A stretch of 64,000 bases of DNA from Leptolinea tardivitalis. GTDB taxonomy: Bacteria > Chloroflexota > Anaerolineae > Anaerolineales > Anaerolineaceae. Below are positions 34,699 through 44,589 of this stretch, piece by piece. A program made the position numbers and the translations under genes. Under the pieces are notes generated by a model. It ran no database searches. It saw only the letters and a program-made list of their open reading frames with translations, and was not told the origin of the DNA. The stretch's first letter is position 1. Each line of letters starts with the position of its first letter. The DNA lies in assembly GCF_001050275.1 (NCBI RefSeq), contig NZ_BBYA01000010.1, positions 558,001-622,000 on the forward strand, written 5' to 3'.

Positions 34699-37600
34699 CT
34701 AGAAGCCTTCCAGCAAAGACAGATCAACAATATTTTCCGGGAGGCGGGCAATGCGCTGAAGCATGCCTAACCGGTTGGCTTTTTCCTGTAGATCTTCAGA
34801 CATGACAAGAACAGCATCAAAGAACGCATTGACGGCAGGTATGGCCGGCAGGAATGTATTGAGGAAATCATCCACCGCCACCTTACCCTGTAAGGCACTT
34901 TCCATGCGGGTGATCTGGGCAAAGAGGTCTTTTTCGGAAGGTTCTTTAAGAGTGTCCGATTGCACTGAAAAGGTTTCTTTCAGGCTGCGGGTGATGCGTA
35001 CACACCGAGAAAAAGCCGGCAAGATGGTGTTCCAGTCATCGCGTTGAACCCAGGCAGTGAGCTGCTGGCAGGCACGGGCGGCTCCAGCCGGGTTATTCCC
35101 CTGCCGGGCGAGGACTGCATCAACCACATCATAACGGTAACCCTGGTCTGTCAGGTAACCTTTGAGGCGGCCGGTGATAAATTCCTGGCACGCTTTCAAT
35201 GAATCCTCCGACATGGCAATTGGAAGGTTGGCCGCCGCCAATTTCAAACCTTCCATCGTATCGAAGTCAAGATTCCAGGCAATTAAAGACTGCACAAAAC
35301 CCAGGGCAGCCCGGCGCTGGGCATACGGATCTTTTGTTCCGGTAGGAGCCAATCCGGCGGCAAACAAGCCCGCCAGCAAATCCAACCGGTCCGCCAGACT
35401 GACAACCAGCCCGGCTTTGCTGGACGGAGCGGCATCTCCGGTGTTCTTGGGAAGGTAATGCTCCACAATGGCTTTGGCCACCGCTTCTTCTTCACCGGAG
35501 CGGCGGGCATAATATCCGCCCATCACACCTTGAAGCGATGTCATCTCAACCACCATGTGAGTGGCCAGGTCAGCTTTGCATAGATGGGCCGCACGCCGGG
35601 ATATTTTTTGATCGTCCGGCGATAAACCCAATGTTCCTGTTAATCCAGCAACAAGTTTTTCAATCCGGTTGGTGCGGTCAAGCATGGAACCTAATTTGAA
35701 CTGGAAAACAAGGGTGGAAAGCTGGGGAACAAAATCTTCCAATTTGAATCGGATATCTTCATTAATGAAGAAAGCGGCATCGGCAAATCTGGCGCGGATA
35801 ACCTGTTCATTGCCGTCTGTGACCGTTTCGATCTTTTGATCATCGCCATTGCGCACCGCAATGAAATACGGCAGCAGACTGCCATCCGGTTTAATCACCG
35901 GGAAATAACGCTGGTGTTTCTTCATAACCGAAATTAATACTTCAGCCGGAAGTTTCAGCGATTCGGGGTCAAACTTACCAAGCAATGCCGTAGGACGTTC
36001 CACCAGATTATTAACCTCATCCAGTAGAGTCGCGTCAACCTCGGGATTTCCGCCTACAGAGACTGCCAGCCTGGAAACCTGTTCGGCAATAACCGCCCGG
36101 CGTTTGACAGGATCAAGTAGAATTCCCTGCGATTTTAAGACATCGGCATAGGCGTCTGCCGAATTGACAACGGCTTCAGGGGCTGTACCAAACCGCAATC
36201 CACGCGTGATATTTCCAGCCGTCAAACCGGCATACTGGAAGGGAATCACCTGACTGCCAATCAGAGCCACGAACCAGCGCAACGGCCGTGAGAAACCAAT
36301 CTGGCTTTCATTCCAGCGCATGGTTTTATCAAATTTGATGGAAGCCACCAGATCTGCCAGGGCTGATTGAAGAACCTGACCGGCCGGTTTGCCGATTTCA
36401 TGCACTTCGGCTGCCGCATAACGGCCGCCATCAATTTCCATAACCTTCAAATCTTCCGGCTTCAAACCCTTACCACGGGCAAATCCTGTGGCGGCTGGAG
36501 TGGGTTTGCCATCGGCATCAAATGCGCGGTCTGCCGGAGGGCCCTTGATGATGCTTGTCTTATCCGGCTGGCGGGGGGAAACTTTTTCCACCCGAACAAC
36601 CAGACGGCGGGGAGTACCGGTTACCTGAATATCACCATGTTCCAGACGCAGGTCATTCAACACTGCCGGCATGCGTTCGGTTAACTGGGCCAGAGCAAAC
36701 TGCAGATCGGCGGCGGGTAATTCTTCGGTACCAATTTCAAGTAACAGAGTCTCTGGTTTTTCTGGCGCTTTTGCAGCATCCAATGCGATGACAGACGTTT
36801 TCTTCTGGCTATTAATAGAAGCACTGTCTGCCTTGCCCCAGGGGAAACCGAGTTCCTGACGCTGGGCGACATACGCTTCTGCCACACGCCGGGCAAGATC
36901 GCGCATACGAGAAAAAAGCGCCTGACGTTCGGTCACACCCACGGCACCGCGGGTATCCAGAATGTTGAAGGTATGTGAGCACTTCAGTACATAATCATGC
37001 GCCGGCAATACCAAACCCTGTTCCAGAGACGCTTCCGCTTCGGCTTCAAACAGGTTATACATCTGGCGCAGCCGGTCAACATCGGCAATTTCGAAGTAAT
37101 ACTTGCTGTGTTCCCGTTCTGCCTGCAGGTTCACTTCGCCATATGTACGATCTGCACTCCACTGAATTTCACGGAAACTGCGGACGTTCTGCAATGCGAT
37201 AGCAATACGTTCCAATCCGTAGGTGATCTCAACGGCATTCGGGTCGAGCACTATACCGCCTGCCTGTTGGAAGTAAGTGAACTGGGTGATTTCCTGCCCG
37301 TCAAGCCAGACTTCCCAGCCTAAACCCCAGGCACCCAGTGCGGGTGACTCCCAGTTATCTTCCACAAAACGGATATCATGTTCAGCAGGGTCAATCCCCA
37401 ACGCTTTCAGTGAATCAAGGTACAGTTCCTGTGGATTACCTGGATCAGGTTTCAGGATGACCTGAAATTGATAATGCTGCTGCAGGCGGTTGGGATTTTC
37501 TCCATACCGGCCGTCGTCAGGTCGGACGGAAGGTTCCACATAGGCAACATTCCAGGGTTCAGGGCCCAACACACGCAGATATGTGGCCGGGTTCATGGTA

Positions 37601-37707
37601 CCCGCTCCCACCTGGGTGTAATACGGCTGCCAGACCAGGCAGCCTTTTTCAGCCCAGAATTTCTCGAGGGCGAGCATGATCGATTGGAAATCGAGGGGTT
37701 TTGACAT
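34699..37707 (-). CDS. glyQS: Glycyl-tRNA synthetase, alpha and beta chains fused
   Basis: The 1,002-residue protein joins the two chains of the bacterial heterotetrameric glycyl-tRNA synthetase. Residues 1 to ~295 are the catalytic alpha chain ([34 protein letters not shown]). A linker of about 25 residues follows, then the beta chain opens with [10 protein letters not shown] near 320 and runs to the C-terminal anticodon-binding part. The ATG at 37707 is preferred to the longer frame because it gives the standard alpha-chain start. Fusion is known in some lineages. Confidence 0.95.
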   Translation of the reverse strand: MSKPLDFQSIMLALEKFWAEKGCLVWQPYYTQVGAGTMNPATYLRVLGPEPWNVAYVEPSVRPDDGRYGENPNRLQQHYQFQVILKPDPGNPQELYLDSLKALGIDPAEHDIRFVEDNWESPALGAWGLGWEVWLDGQEITQFTYFQQAGGIVLDPNAVEITYGLERIAIALQNVRSFREIQWSADRTYGEVNLQAEREHSKYYFEIADVDRLRQMYNLFEAEAEASLEQGLVLPAHDYVLKCSHTFNILDTRGAVGVTERQALFSRMRDLARRVAEAYVAQRQELGFPWGKADSASINSQKKTSVIALDAAKAPEKPETLLLEIGTEELPAADLQFALAQLTERMPAVLNDLRLEHGDIQVTGTPRRLVVRVEKVSPRQPDKTSIIKGPPADRAFDADGKPTPAATGFARGKGLKPEDLKVMEIDGGRYAAAEVHEIGKPAGQVLQSALADLVASIKFDKTMRWNESQIGFSRPLRWFVALIGSQVIPFQYAGLTAGNITRGLRFGTAPEAVVNSADAYADVLKSQGILLDPVKRRAVIAEQVSRLAVSVGGNPEVDATLLDEVNNLVERPTALLGKFDPESLKLPAEVLISVMKKHQRYFPVIKPDGSLLPYFIAVRNGDDQKIETVTDGNEQVIRARFADAAFFINEDIRFKLEDFVPQLSTLVFQFKLGSMLDRTNRIEKLVAGLTGTLGLSPDDQKISRRAAHLCKADLATHMVVEMTSLQGVMGGYYARRSGEEEAVAKAIVEHYLPKNTGDAAPSSKAGLVVSLADRLDLLAGLFAAGLAPTGTKDPYAQRRAALGFVQSLIAWNLDFDTMEGLKLAAANLPIAMSEDSLKACQEFITGRLKGYLTDQGYRYDVVDAVLARQGNNPAGAARACQQLTAWVQRDDWNTILPAFSRCVRITRSLKETFSVQSDTLKEPSEKDLFAQITRMESALQGKVAVDDFLNTFLPAIPAVNAFFDAVLVMSEDLQEKANRLGMLQRIARLPENIVDLSLLEGF

Positions 37708-37880
37708 ACAGACTCCAGATAAATACATTATTGGCTGGGAATTATACCGCTCGAATCGCCTCTGCGTTTTCTGATTTTTTCAAGAAATAATTTTCGTATG
37801 TCAGGTCAGTGTGTGTTGTATGAGAGTTGAACTTAAAGGATAATAAATTATCGGAAAGCCTCAGTCTAAGAAAGGGGAAT

Positions 37881-38348
37881 ATGATGAATTTGAGAAGGTT
37901 ATTTACCGTGTGGTTTGTGATTGCCTTGCTTATTACAGCCTGCAATTCTATAGGAGGAAAAAATAAAGAAGCTGAAGCACCAATTCTTGAACCAAGCAAG
38001 GTAGCCGTCGCGCAGGTGAATCAGGGTAAAGCACCCACAGTATCCGCAGAAAAAAAGCTGGAATCTACCTTCCCTCTACCGGATGATGCCAACATAATTT
38101 CATCCACACCAGAAATGACAATTGCATCCACTACATTGACCATCAATGATGCCGTTAAGTTTTACCGCGATTACGCCAAATCCAACGGATTGACCGAATA
38201 TGACTTGCTCACAAATATCACCGATACAATCTTCAGCATGGCCTTCCGGGTCCCCAACCAGGAAAAAGAGCTGGTTATCCAGGGAACTGTCATTTCAACG
38301 GATAATCTGACCTTAAGTCTTCGCTACGAAGAGACAGACGTGAAATAG
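37881..38348 (+). CDS. Small lipoprotein, function unknown
   Basis: The ATG at 37881 follows AAAGGGG; an alternative ATG lies one codon later. The 155-residue product has a lipoprotein signal with I-T-A-C at 18-21. After a short tether, the mature domain (about 60-155) has P-L-P-D-D-A-x-I, a helix I-N-D-A-V-K-F-Y-R-D-Y-A-K-S-N-G-L and closing strands. The pattern recalls small domains that pair a helix with a sheet in Chloroflexota surface lipoproteins, but no named family was recognised. It is divergent from glyQS and convergent with recO. Confidence 0.75.
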   Translation: MMNLRRLFTVWFVIALLITACNSIGGKNKEAEAPILEPSKVAVAQVNQGKAPTVSAEKKLESTFPLPDDANIISSTPEMTIASTTLTINDAVKFYRDYAKSNGLTEYDLLTNITDTIFSMAFRVPNQEKELVIQGTVISTDNLTLSLRYEETDVK

Positions 38349-38366
38349 GCAGAAAAAGCACAACGT

Positions 38367-39137
38367 TCAGATTTTCTGGTTTTTTCTTACTTCATTGATG
38401 AATTGGGGTGTGTTCAATTTCCGTTCCAACAGGAATGTGATGTAATACTGCAGAATGATTTCCACTTCACGTTCCACATGCGCTGCAGGAACCGCCTGCA
38501 GGAGGCGGGGATACGGTGTTCGTTGGAAATTTCGCAGGTATTTTAAGGCTTCCATTGTGATGGGGCGGGCATCAGGAACCTGACTACCGCACCGTGGACA
38601 GACTACCCCACCCTGCACGACCGAAAAAAACTGATCAGTTGGCTTGATTTCTTCTTTACACCGAACGCAATTAAATAACTGGGGACGAAAGCCCACGCAG
38701 TCAAGCAGATGCATTTCAAAAAAATGGACGGCTGGAAAAATCGGATCGCCGCGCGATAGCCGTTCCAACGTTTCTACCAGCAACATGTATAGATCGCGGT
38801 TTTCACCTTCTTCATACGAAAATCGGTCAACCAATTCCAATACATAGGCTGCTTCACCGGTTAAGACCAGGTCTTCATGTAAAGGCAGGAACAGATCAAG
38901 AGCCACCGCTTGCGTCACAATCCACAATTCATGTGACCTGGCCAGCATAAGGCTGACACGAGTAAATGGTTCAAGATGACCGGCTTTTTTTGAATGGATC
39001 CGCCTCACCCCTTTTGCCACAGCGCGGATTATGCCGGCTTCGCGGCTGAAAAGGGTTAATAAGCGATCAGCCTCGCCCATTTCGCTATGGCGAAGCACAA
39101 CCGCCTCTGTTTTTAGGGAACGCGCCTGAACGGGCAC
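38367..39137 (-). CDS. recO: DNA repair protein RecO
   Basis: The 256-residue protein has the N-terminal OB fold (A-V-V-L-R-H-S-E-M-G-E-A-D-R-L-L-T-L-F-S and V-A-K-G-V-R-R) and a C-terminal helical zinc-binding domain with the four cysteines of C-V-R-C and C-P-R-C. RecO helps load RecA during gap repair and anneals DNA strands. It is last of a minus-strand run, 3 bases after cdd. Confidence 0.94.
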   Translation of the reverse strand: MPVQARSLKTEAVVLRHSEMGEADRLLTLFSREAGIIRAVAKGVRRIHSKKAGHLEPFTRVSLMLARSHELWIVTQAVALDLFLPLHEDLVLTGEAAYVLELVDRFSYEEGENRDLYMLLVETLERLSRGDPIFPAVHFFEMHLLDCVGFRPQLFNCVRCKEEIKPTDQFFSVVQGGVVCPRCGSQVPDARPITMEALKYLRNFQRTPYPRLLQAVPAAHVEREVEIILQYYITFLLERKLNTPQFINEVRKNQKI

Positions 39138-39140
39138 AGC

Positions 39141-39551
39141 CTATGGCAATCGGTAATTACCAGGGTCAAAAGCCGCAGGAAGGAGGTCTTCCACAGTCAT
39201 CTCACTGAGAATTTCCCCATCGGCTGAGCCCATGATTACTATCATTTTCAGATTAAATTCGGCCATTACCTGACGGCATGAACCGCAAGGCGTACCGCCG
39301 TTATTGGTCACTACGGCAATGGCTTCAAATGATCTTTCGCCTTCTGATATCGCTTTGAAAATGGCCGTCCGCTCGGCACAAATACCGTCAGTAAAATCGA
39401 TATTTTCAATATTTACTCCGGTATAAATCTTACCGGTTGAGGTTAACAATGCAGCACCCACAGGATATTTGGAATACGGTGCATATGCAAACCGACGCAC
39501 CTCATTCGCCTGTTTTACCAGGTTGAGTTTTGTTGCCTGATCTAATACCAT
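39141..39551 (-). CDS. cdd: Cytidine deaminase
   Basis: The 136-residue enzyme deaminates cytidine and deoxycytidine for pyrimidine salvage. The zinc ligands are C58, C89 and C92, and E60 is the proton shuttle, in C-A-E-R-T-A and P-C-G-S-C-R-Q. The short length fits the tetrameric Bacillus-type enzyme. Its start codon overlaps the stop of the CBS-domain gene upstream by one base. Confidence 0.95.
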   Translation of the reverse strand: MVLDQATKLNLVKQANEVRRFAYAPYSKYPVGAALLTSTGKIYTGVNIENIDFTDGICAERTAIFKAISEGERSFEAIAVVTNNGGTPCGSCRQVMAEFNLKMIVIMGSADGEILSEMTVEDLLPAAFDPGNYRLP

Positions 39552-40801
39552 CAGTCAGCCTCCGTATCAGATTTTTCTTCCGACAGTCTGTGAAGGTGCA
39601 GTTTTCGTACCCTGCGGCCGCTCACCTGCTCTACTTGAACCTGCCAGTGTTCCAGATCCAGTTTTTCACCTCCGACCGGTACTTTTCCCAGTTGGGCAAC
39701 GATCACACCGCCAATGGTCTCCGCCAGATCAGGGTCCAGGTGTGTTTCAAAAACTGGATTGAATTCATCCACCGGCATCCAACCCTGAACAAGATAATAG
39801 TCTTCGTCCAATTTTTGGTATGGACGTTCTTCTGCCGGGTCATACTCATCTCGGATTTCACCAATAATTTCTTCGAGAATATCTTCGAGGGTAACCAGTC
39901 CAGCCAGTCCGCCGTATTCATCCACTACCATGGCAATGTGAATTCCGCGTTCCTGCATCTCGCGCAACAATTCATCCACTTTTTTTGTTTCAGGGACAAA
40001 GAATGCCGGGCGTACAAGTCCGGCCAGAGATTTTTGCCGTGCCATTTCATCGGTATGCTGCAAAAGGTCTTTAGCATAGAGAATACCCACAATGTTATCC
40101 AGATCATCTTCAAACACCGGAATACGAGAATGACCGGTGCGAATGAAGGCATCAATGGCATCGCTTACCGTCGTATTAACATCCAACGAGCGGACATCCA
40201 AGCGTGGGACCATAACTTCTCGACAAAGAATATCGCCAAATTCAAAGATCGATTGGATCATACGGCGTTCTTCAGGTTCCAGTCCACCAGTTTCGTTGGC
40301 AGCCGCCGCCCAGGTTTTCAATTCTTCCGCCGTTACCGGGGTCTGTCTCGGCTCATCAGGCGGATCAACGGGTTTAACACCCCGGTTAAATATCACCAGA
40401 GGTTTGAAACAAAACAAAGCAGCCCGGCTCACAAATTGAAGCCGCGCCAGCCAGATATATGGTTTACGTCTGACCAGGATGCTGGTGATCACTTCCATCA
40501 AATTAACCAGAGCCGCCCCTACAACAGCTGTGAGGACAACGGACCACCAGATCATTACATTTTCAGAGATCAACCAGCCAACTATCAAGGCAGACAGGAA
40601 AAAATACAGGAAGCTGCGTGAAATATGCAGAGCATATACGGTTTCATCCGCCCCTTTTGTCAGGCTGATGACCGATTCGGATTTTTCCTGTGGATCACTT
40701 ACAGAATAAACACTGGCAGATGATTCTGCCGCCAGTGCAGCACTGACCAAAAAGTCAGCCCCTAAAAGAAGAATTATGCCAATACAGAAATACTCAACCA
40801 C
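39551..40801 (-). CDS. CNNM/CorC-type membrane protein with CBS domains (hemolysin C family)
   Basis: The 416-residue protein has an N-terminal region of about four hydrophobic segments (5-25, 65-85, 87-110, 125-140), as in DUF21/CNNM proteins. A CBS pair at about 190-310 holds M-V-P-R-L-D-V-R-S, G-H-S-R-I-P-V-F and D-E-Y-G-G-L-A-G-L-V-T-L-E-D-I-L-E-E-I-I-G-E-I, and a CorC_HlyC domain with F-N-P-V-F completes it. Homologs act in Mg2+/Co2+ efflux, though direct transport is debated. It overlaps glmU by 8 bases. Confidence 0.9.
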   Translation of the reverse strand: MVEYFCIGIILLLGADFLVSAALAAESSASVYSVSDPQEKSESVISLTKGADETVYALHISRSFLYFFLSALIVGWLISENVMIWWSVVLTAVVGAALVNLMEVITSILVRRKPYIWLARLQFVSRAALFCFKPLVIFNRGVKPVDPPDEPRQTPVTAEELKTWAAAANETGGLEPEERRMIQSIFEFGDILCREVMVPRLDVRSLDVNTTVSDAIDAFIRTGHSRIPVFEDDLDNIVGILYAKDLLQHTDEMARQKSLAGLVRPAFFVPETKKVDELLREMQERGIHIAMVVDEYGGLAGLVTLEDILEEIIGEIRDEYDPAEERPYQKLDEDYYLVQGWMPVDEFNPVFETHLDPDLAETIGGVIVAQLGKVPVGGEKLDLEHWQVQVEQVSGRRVRKLHLHRLSEEKSDTEAD

Positions 40802-42161
40802 TTTTCTCTACTTTTTTATGATGCGGCCTTGCCGGAACTCCGACAACGACCTCTCCGGCGGGGACATCATGTGTGACCACTGAACCCGCCCCCGTGCGGG
40901 CATTTTCACCAATATTCAATGGTGCCACCAGCATGGTATCTGACCCGATAAAAACATTTTTACCAATTACGGTGGGATTTTTATGTACACCATCAAAATT
41001 ACAGGTGATCGTCCCTGCGCCAATATTGGTGTCGTCACCAATATCCGCATTTCCAATATATGAGAAATGCCCCATTTTTACACCCGGGTGAAGGGTGGAA
41101 TCTTTGACTTCACCAAAATTTCCCATATGGACGCCCTTCATCAGGTGGGCGCCCTTGCGCAGGTGAGCAAACGGCCCCATGCTGACGTTATCTTCTACCA
41201 CAGCCTTTTCGATTACAGCCGCCAGAATTTTACAATGACTGCCTATTGTAGAATCTTCGATGATGCAATTTGGACCAATCTCCGTCTCCTCACCAATCAC
41301 TGTGTTTCCTCGCAGGTGGGTATTAGGGCCAATCGTTGTATCACGTCCTATTTTTACAGAAGGACCGATGTAGGTGGAAGCCGGATCTGTGAGAGTAACG
41401 CCAAATTCCATCCACTGCCGGTTGATTCTCTGGCGTAATATGGCTTCCGCTTCAGCCAGGTGAACCCGGGTATTGATACCTATGGCTTCACTAAAATCGG
41501 GCAGGACAATGGCTTTTACAGAAAGGCCGTCTTCGCGGGCAATAGCCACCACATCTGTAAGATAGTATTCACCTTTGGCAGAGACTTTCACGCGCTTCAA
41601 AGCACCCCAAAGCCATTTAGCCTCAAAACAATAAATACTCAGATTTAATTCATGGATGGCCAATTGAGCTGGAGTGGCAGCCGCTTCTTCTACAATGGCT
41701 TGAACAGAATTATCATTTGCTCGAATGATGCGGCCAAAACCCCGCGGGTCATCAGCGAATCCGGTCAGCATAGTGATGGGACCATTGTTGGACATCTGAG
41801 CATCTACCAGGGTTTTTAGTGTTTCAGGACGAATCAGCGGCATATCGGCCGTGGTCACGACGAGATAATCGGCTTCCTCTTTGAGCAATTGCTCCGCTGT
41901 CATCACAGCATGGGCGGTTCCGAGCTGCGGTTGTTGAACCACAAACCGGGCTGCGCTGCCAACGACCTCACGAACAGAATCTGCACCGTGACCGATCACT
42001 ACAACAGGTGGATTGGACGTCAGGCCAGCTACAGCATCAAGCGAGTATTTAATGAGCGGTGTTCCAGAAAGCGGATGAAGCACTTTCGGAAGGCTGGAAC
42101 GCATACGGGTTCCCTGACCTGCCGCCAGGATGACCGCTGATATGACTGTTGATTTGCACAT
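40794..42161 (-). CDS. glmU: Bifunctional UDP-GlcNAc pyrophosphorylase / GlcN-1-P acetyltransferase
   Basis: The 455-residue enzyme makes UDP-GlcNAc for peptidoglycan and other glycans. The N-terminal uridyltransferase has L-A-A-G-Q-G-T-R-M and the lysine of L-P-K-V-L-H. The C-terminal left-handed beta-helix carries hexapeptide repeats, the active-site region with K-x-G-x-x-x-G-N-F-G-E and N-C-N-F-D (here T-C-N-F-D). Normal full length. It lies 66 bases downstream of tRNA-Gln on the same strand. Confidence 0.95.
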   Translation of the reverse strand: MCKSTVISAVILAAGQGTRMRSSLPKVLHPLSGTPLIKYSLDAVAGLTSNPPVVVIGHGADSVREVVGSAARFVVQQPQLGTAHAVMTAEQLLKEEADYLVVTTADMPLIRPETLKTLVDAQMSNNGPITMLTGFADDPRGFGRIIRANDNSVQAIVEEAAATPAQLAIHELNLSIYCFEAKWLWGALKRVKVSAKGEYYLTDVVAIAREDGLSVKAIVLPDFSEAIGINTRVHLAEAEAILRQRINRQWMEFGVTLTDPASTYIGPSVKIGRDTTIGPNTHLRGNTVIGEETEIGPNCIIEDSTIGSHCKILAAVIEKAVVEDNVSMGPFAHLRKGAHLMKGVHMGNFGEVKDSTLHPGVKMGHFSYIGNADIGDDTNIGAGTITCNFDGVHKNPTVIGKNVFIGSDTMLVAPLNIGENARTGAGSVVTHDVPAGEVVVGVPARPHHKKVEKSG

Positions 42162-42180
42162 GATGTCTGCCTTTTAAGTC

Positions 42181-42207
42181 AAAAATGCCCCGCGGCAACC
42201 GCGAAGC
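42181..42207 (-). terminator. Terminator after tRNA-Gln
   Basis: On the minus strand a CGCGG/CCGCG stem with outer GC pairs is followed by A and T5. It lies 20 bases downstream of the tRNA-Gln gene and upstream of glmU. Confidence 0.7.
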
Positions 42208-42226
42208 GCTGATGGGAAATTCTTAG

Positions 42227-42297
42227 CTGGGGCACCTGGATTCGAACCAAGATCCACAGATCCAAAGTCTGGTGTGCTGCCGTTGCACTATGCCCCA
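42227..42297 (-). tRNA. tRNA-Gln (anticodon TTG)
   Basis: The 71-base gene folds as a cloverleaf. Acceptor arms TGGGGCA and TGCCCCA pair fully, the D-arm follows TAGTGCAA, the anticodon arm CAGAC/ATCTG encloses the loop with TTG at 42263-42265, and the T-arm has GGTTCGAATCC. The discriminator is G, as is usual for Gln. The CCA end is not encoded, so it is added after transcription. It lies between the receiver-Roadblock gene and glmU and has its own terminator. Confidence 0.95.
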
Positions 42298-42382
42298 ATT
42301 CAGCCCGGTTACCCGGTAGGCTGGATTTTATCACAAGTTTAGGCTGCCTGCCTGGAAAGCTGATATGCGAACCTTACAGTTT

Positions 42383-43555
42383 CTATTTTTTGGGATGCTC
42401 AGATGGAATCAGTCCCATACTGGCGGCTTTATCGAAATCAATTGTTTCCGGGTTTTCCGCCTTTGTTTTTTCTGCACTTCCGGCTTCCCAGAAGTCATCC
42501 ACAGATTTATTATCAGCCGGCTTACTTGCGGCTTTTTCCAGTTTTAATTCATCCGTATTCAATGTTGCCAATCTCTCTTTTCTCGTTTCTTCTGTTTCCA
42601 CCGGTGGATGAGGAATTGTCGGCACCGGCAATAAGGCGAGTAGATTCAGGATAAATTGAAGGCTGTCTCGTGAACCATAGAAAGCAGCAGCAGCCTTGCC
42701 AGCTTCCGCCGATTGAATTCCACTCGCGAAAAACAACCAGACAAAAAACTTGCCGATATGCATCATAAACATATCTGCCAGCCGGCCCGAAAGTGACAGC
42801 ATACCCAGCGTGGTTGTCTCCTCCGGTTGGTGGGCAACCCGTTTTAACGATTCAATCAGAATTGTAGAAGCATCGATCAGTTCTGATGAGAATTTGTAAT
42901 CTTCCACAATCCCTTTTGAATACAGAATCTGACCCGTCATCGTGGTTAATGCCATGCCCTGGGCGCCGCTTTCCTTCAAAAGCTTAAGCAGGCGCTGTTC
43001 CAGGTCTTTCATGGATGCCAGATCTTCAGGTGAAATTCGGCTCTTGGGAACATCCGGAATTTTCGGAGGTTTTTGTGGTTCGGGGGCAGATTCCCTGGCT
43101 GGAGGTGTAAGACCAATCGGAGCTGTTACCAGGCGGGAGACGAGCTGCGCCTTTGTTGGGCGGTCATCCGTTTCCTCCTGACTGAGGTCAGATAAGAGAT
43201 TGTCTATCTTCGTCATAAGGAGTGGCAGTTCAATTGGTTTACGGTAGAACGCATCAACACCAGCGGCGCGCGTACGCTCCGTCAATCCAGCTTCGGCCAG
43301 ACCAGACACAGCGATGATCTTGATTTTCGGGAAACGCTGTCGAATACGACGGATTAATTCCGTGCCGGAAATGCCTGGTAGACGCAGGTCTGTAATCACC
43401 AGGTCGAAACGGGTTTTCAGAACTTCCAACCAGGCTTCCTCTCCTGAGAGGTAAACCGTCACCTGCAGGGGGATTTGCATAGTCGCAAGAGCGTCTTTTA
43501 CCAGATTTGCGAATTCTGGAGCGTCATCAACTATGAGGATACGCCTTGTTTGCAT
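42383..43555 (-). CDS. Response-regulator receiver fused to a Roadblock/LC7-like domain
   Basis: The 390-residue protein starts with a CheY-like receiver (1-125): acidic pair D10/D11, phosphoacceptor D56, S84 in the Thr/Ser position and K106. A Pro-rich linker (about 140-170) leads to a helix L-A-S-M-K-D-L-E-Q and a compact domain at about 185-310 with A-L-T-T-M-T-G-Q-I-L-Y-S-K-G and a long helix, as in Roadblock/LC7 (MglB-like) proteins that regulate small GTPases. The C-terminal ~70 residues are acidic/Lys-rich and disordered. No histidine kinase or Ras-like GTPase gene is nearby. It lies 28 bases after oppF. Confidence 0.75.
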   Translation of the reverse strand: MQTRRILIVDDAPEFANLVKDALATMQIPLQVTVYLSGEEAWLEVLKTRFDLVITDLRLPGISGTELIRRIRQRFPKIKIIAVSGLAEAGLTERTRAAGVDAFYRKPIELPLLMTKIDNLLSDLSQEETDDRPTKAQLVSRLVTAPIGLTPPARESAPEPQKPPKIPDVPKSRISPEDLASMKDLEQRLLKLLKESGAQGMALTTMTGQILYSKGIVEDYKFSSELIDASTILIESLKRVAHQPEETTTLGMLSLSGRLADMFMMHIGKFFVWLFFASGIQSAEAGKAAAAFYGSRDSLQFILNLLALLPVPTIPHPPVETEETRKERLATLNTDELKLEKAASKPADNKSVDDFWEAGSAEKTKAENPETIDFDKAASMGLIPSEHPKK

Positions 43556-43583
43556 ATCTTAATTATATATTGGAACTTCCTTA

Positions 43584-44576
43584 TTAAGGGTTTACATGCC
43601 AGCAGGCTGCCCAATGCATTGGTTCAGTTTCAATAAAAGCAGGCTCTTTCTCTTTGCAGATTTCTTTGGCAAACTGGCAGCGCGGATGGAATCGGCACCC
43701 GGTTGGCGGATTCAACGGACTGGGAACATCACCTTTAAGGATGATTCGCTCCCGTTTGCCGCGGGCGCCCGGAATAGGGATGGCGGAAAGTAATGCCTGG
43801 GTATATGGATGCAAAGGTCTACGATACAGGTCTTCACGGCCAGAGAGTTCCACCATCTTCCCAAGGTACATTACCGCCACGCGGTCAGAAATGTGTTCTA
43901 CTACACTCAGATTATGAGCAATGAACAGGTAAGTCAGACCAAATTCCTGTTGAAGATCACGCAATAGGTTTAATACCTGCGATTGGATTGACACATCGAG
44001 CGCAGAAACCGGTTCATCACAGACAATAAATTGAGGGTTAAGTGCAAGAGCGCGGGCGATGCCAATCCGCTGGCGTTGACCGCCAGAAAATTCATGCGGA
44101 AACCGGCGGGCATGATATTCTTCCAAACCAACCCGTTTTAACATGGTGATGGTGGCATCGTACTGCTCTTTGGCAGAACCAATGTTGTGGATTTTCAAGC
44201 CCTCCATCACAGAGTCACCAATGGGGACACGCGGATCGAGAGAACCATACGGGTCCTGGAAGATGATCTGCATATTGCGCCGAATTTCTTTTAAATCACG
44301 GCCTTTAAGGCTGAAAACGTCTTTACCGTTGAAAAACATACTGCCGGAAGTTGGTTCTGTGAGACGCAGAATGGTACGTCCGATGGTTGTCTTCCCGCAG
44401 CCGGATTCGCCGACCATACCCAGAGTCTCACCCTGTTTGATCGTGAATGATACATCGTCTACCGCCTGAACGCAGGCAACTTCACGTTGCAGGATTCCGC
44501 CCCGTACAGGAAAATGTTTGGTTAAATGCTCGACCCGGATTAAATCAGGCCTTTCGGCATATGACTGCTCTGCCAT
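43584..44576 (-). CDS. oppF: Oligopeptide/dipeptide ABC transporter ATP-binding protein, OppF type
   Basis: The 330-residue ATPase has the Walker A motif GESGCGKTT, signature F-S-G-G-Q-R-Q-R and Walker B F-I-V-C-D-E-P. The C-terminal oligo_HPY region carries the cysteine cluster [14 protein letters not shown] for an iron-sulfur cluster seen in this family. The longest frame overlaps oppD; the ATG at 44576, 13 bases after the oppD stop, is preferred. Paired with OppD, but no permease gene is encoded beside it. Confidence 0.93.
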   Translation of the reverse strand: MAEQSYAERPDLIRVEHLTKHFPVRGGILQREVACVQAVDDVSFTIKQGETLGMVGESGCGKTTIGRTILRLTEPTSGSMFFNGKDVFSLKGRDLKEIRRNMQIIFQDPYGSLDPRVPIGDSVMEGLKIHNIGSAKEQYDATITMLKRVGLEEYHARRFPHEFSGGQRQRIGIARALALNPQFIVCDEPVSALDVSIQSQVLNLLRDLQQEFGLTYLFIAHNLSVVEHISDRVAVMYLGKMVELSGREDLYRRPLHPYTQALLSAIPIPGARGKRERIILKGDVPSPLNPPTGCRFHPRCQFAKEICKEKEPAFIETEPMHWAACWHVNP

Positions 44577-44589
44577 GTGTCTCTCCAAA

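Noticed and set aside
39530-40621. Long plus-strand open frame of 363 codons opposite the CBS-domain gene
   Set aside because: It is antisense to a clear CNNM/CorC gene, lacks a ribosome binding site and its translation has no recognisable domain.
42181-42226. Hairpin region after tRNA-Gln considered as a riboswitch for glmU
   Set aside because: The stem is short and followed by T5, fitting a simple tRNA terminator; the gap is too small for a glmS-like or other known riboswitch, and glmU is not a usual target.
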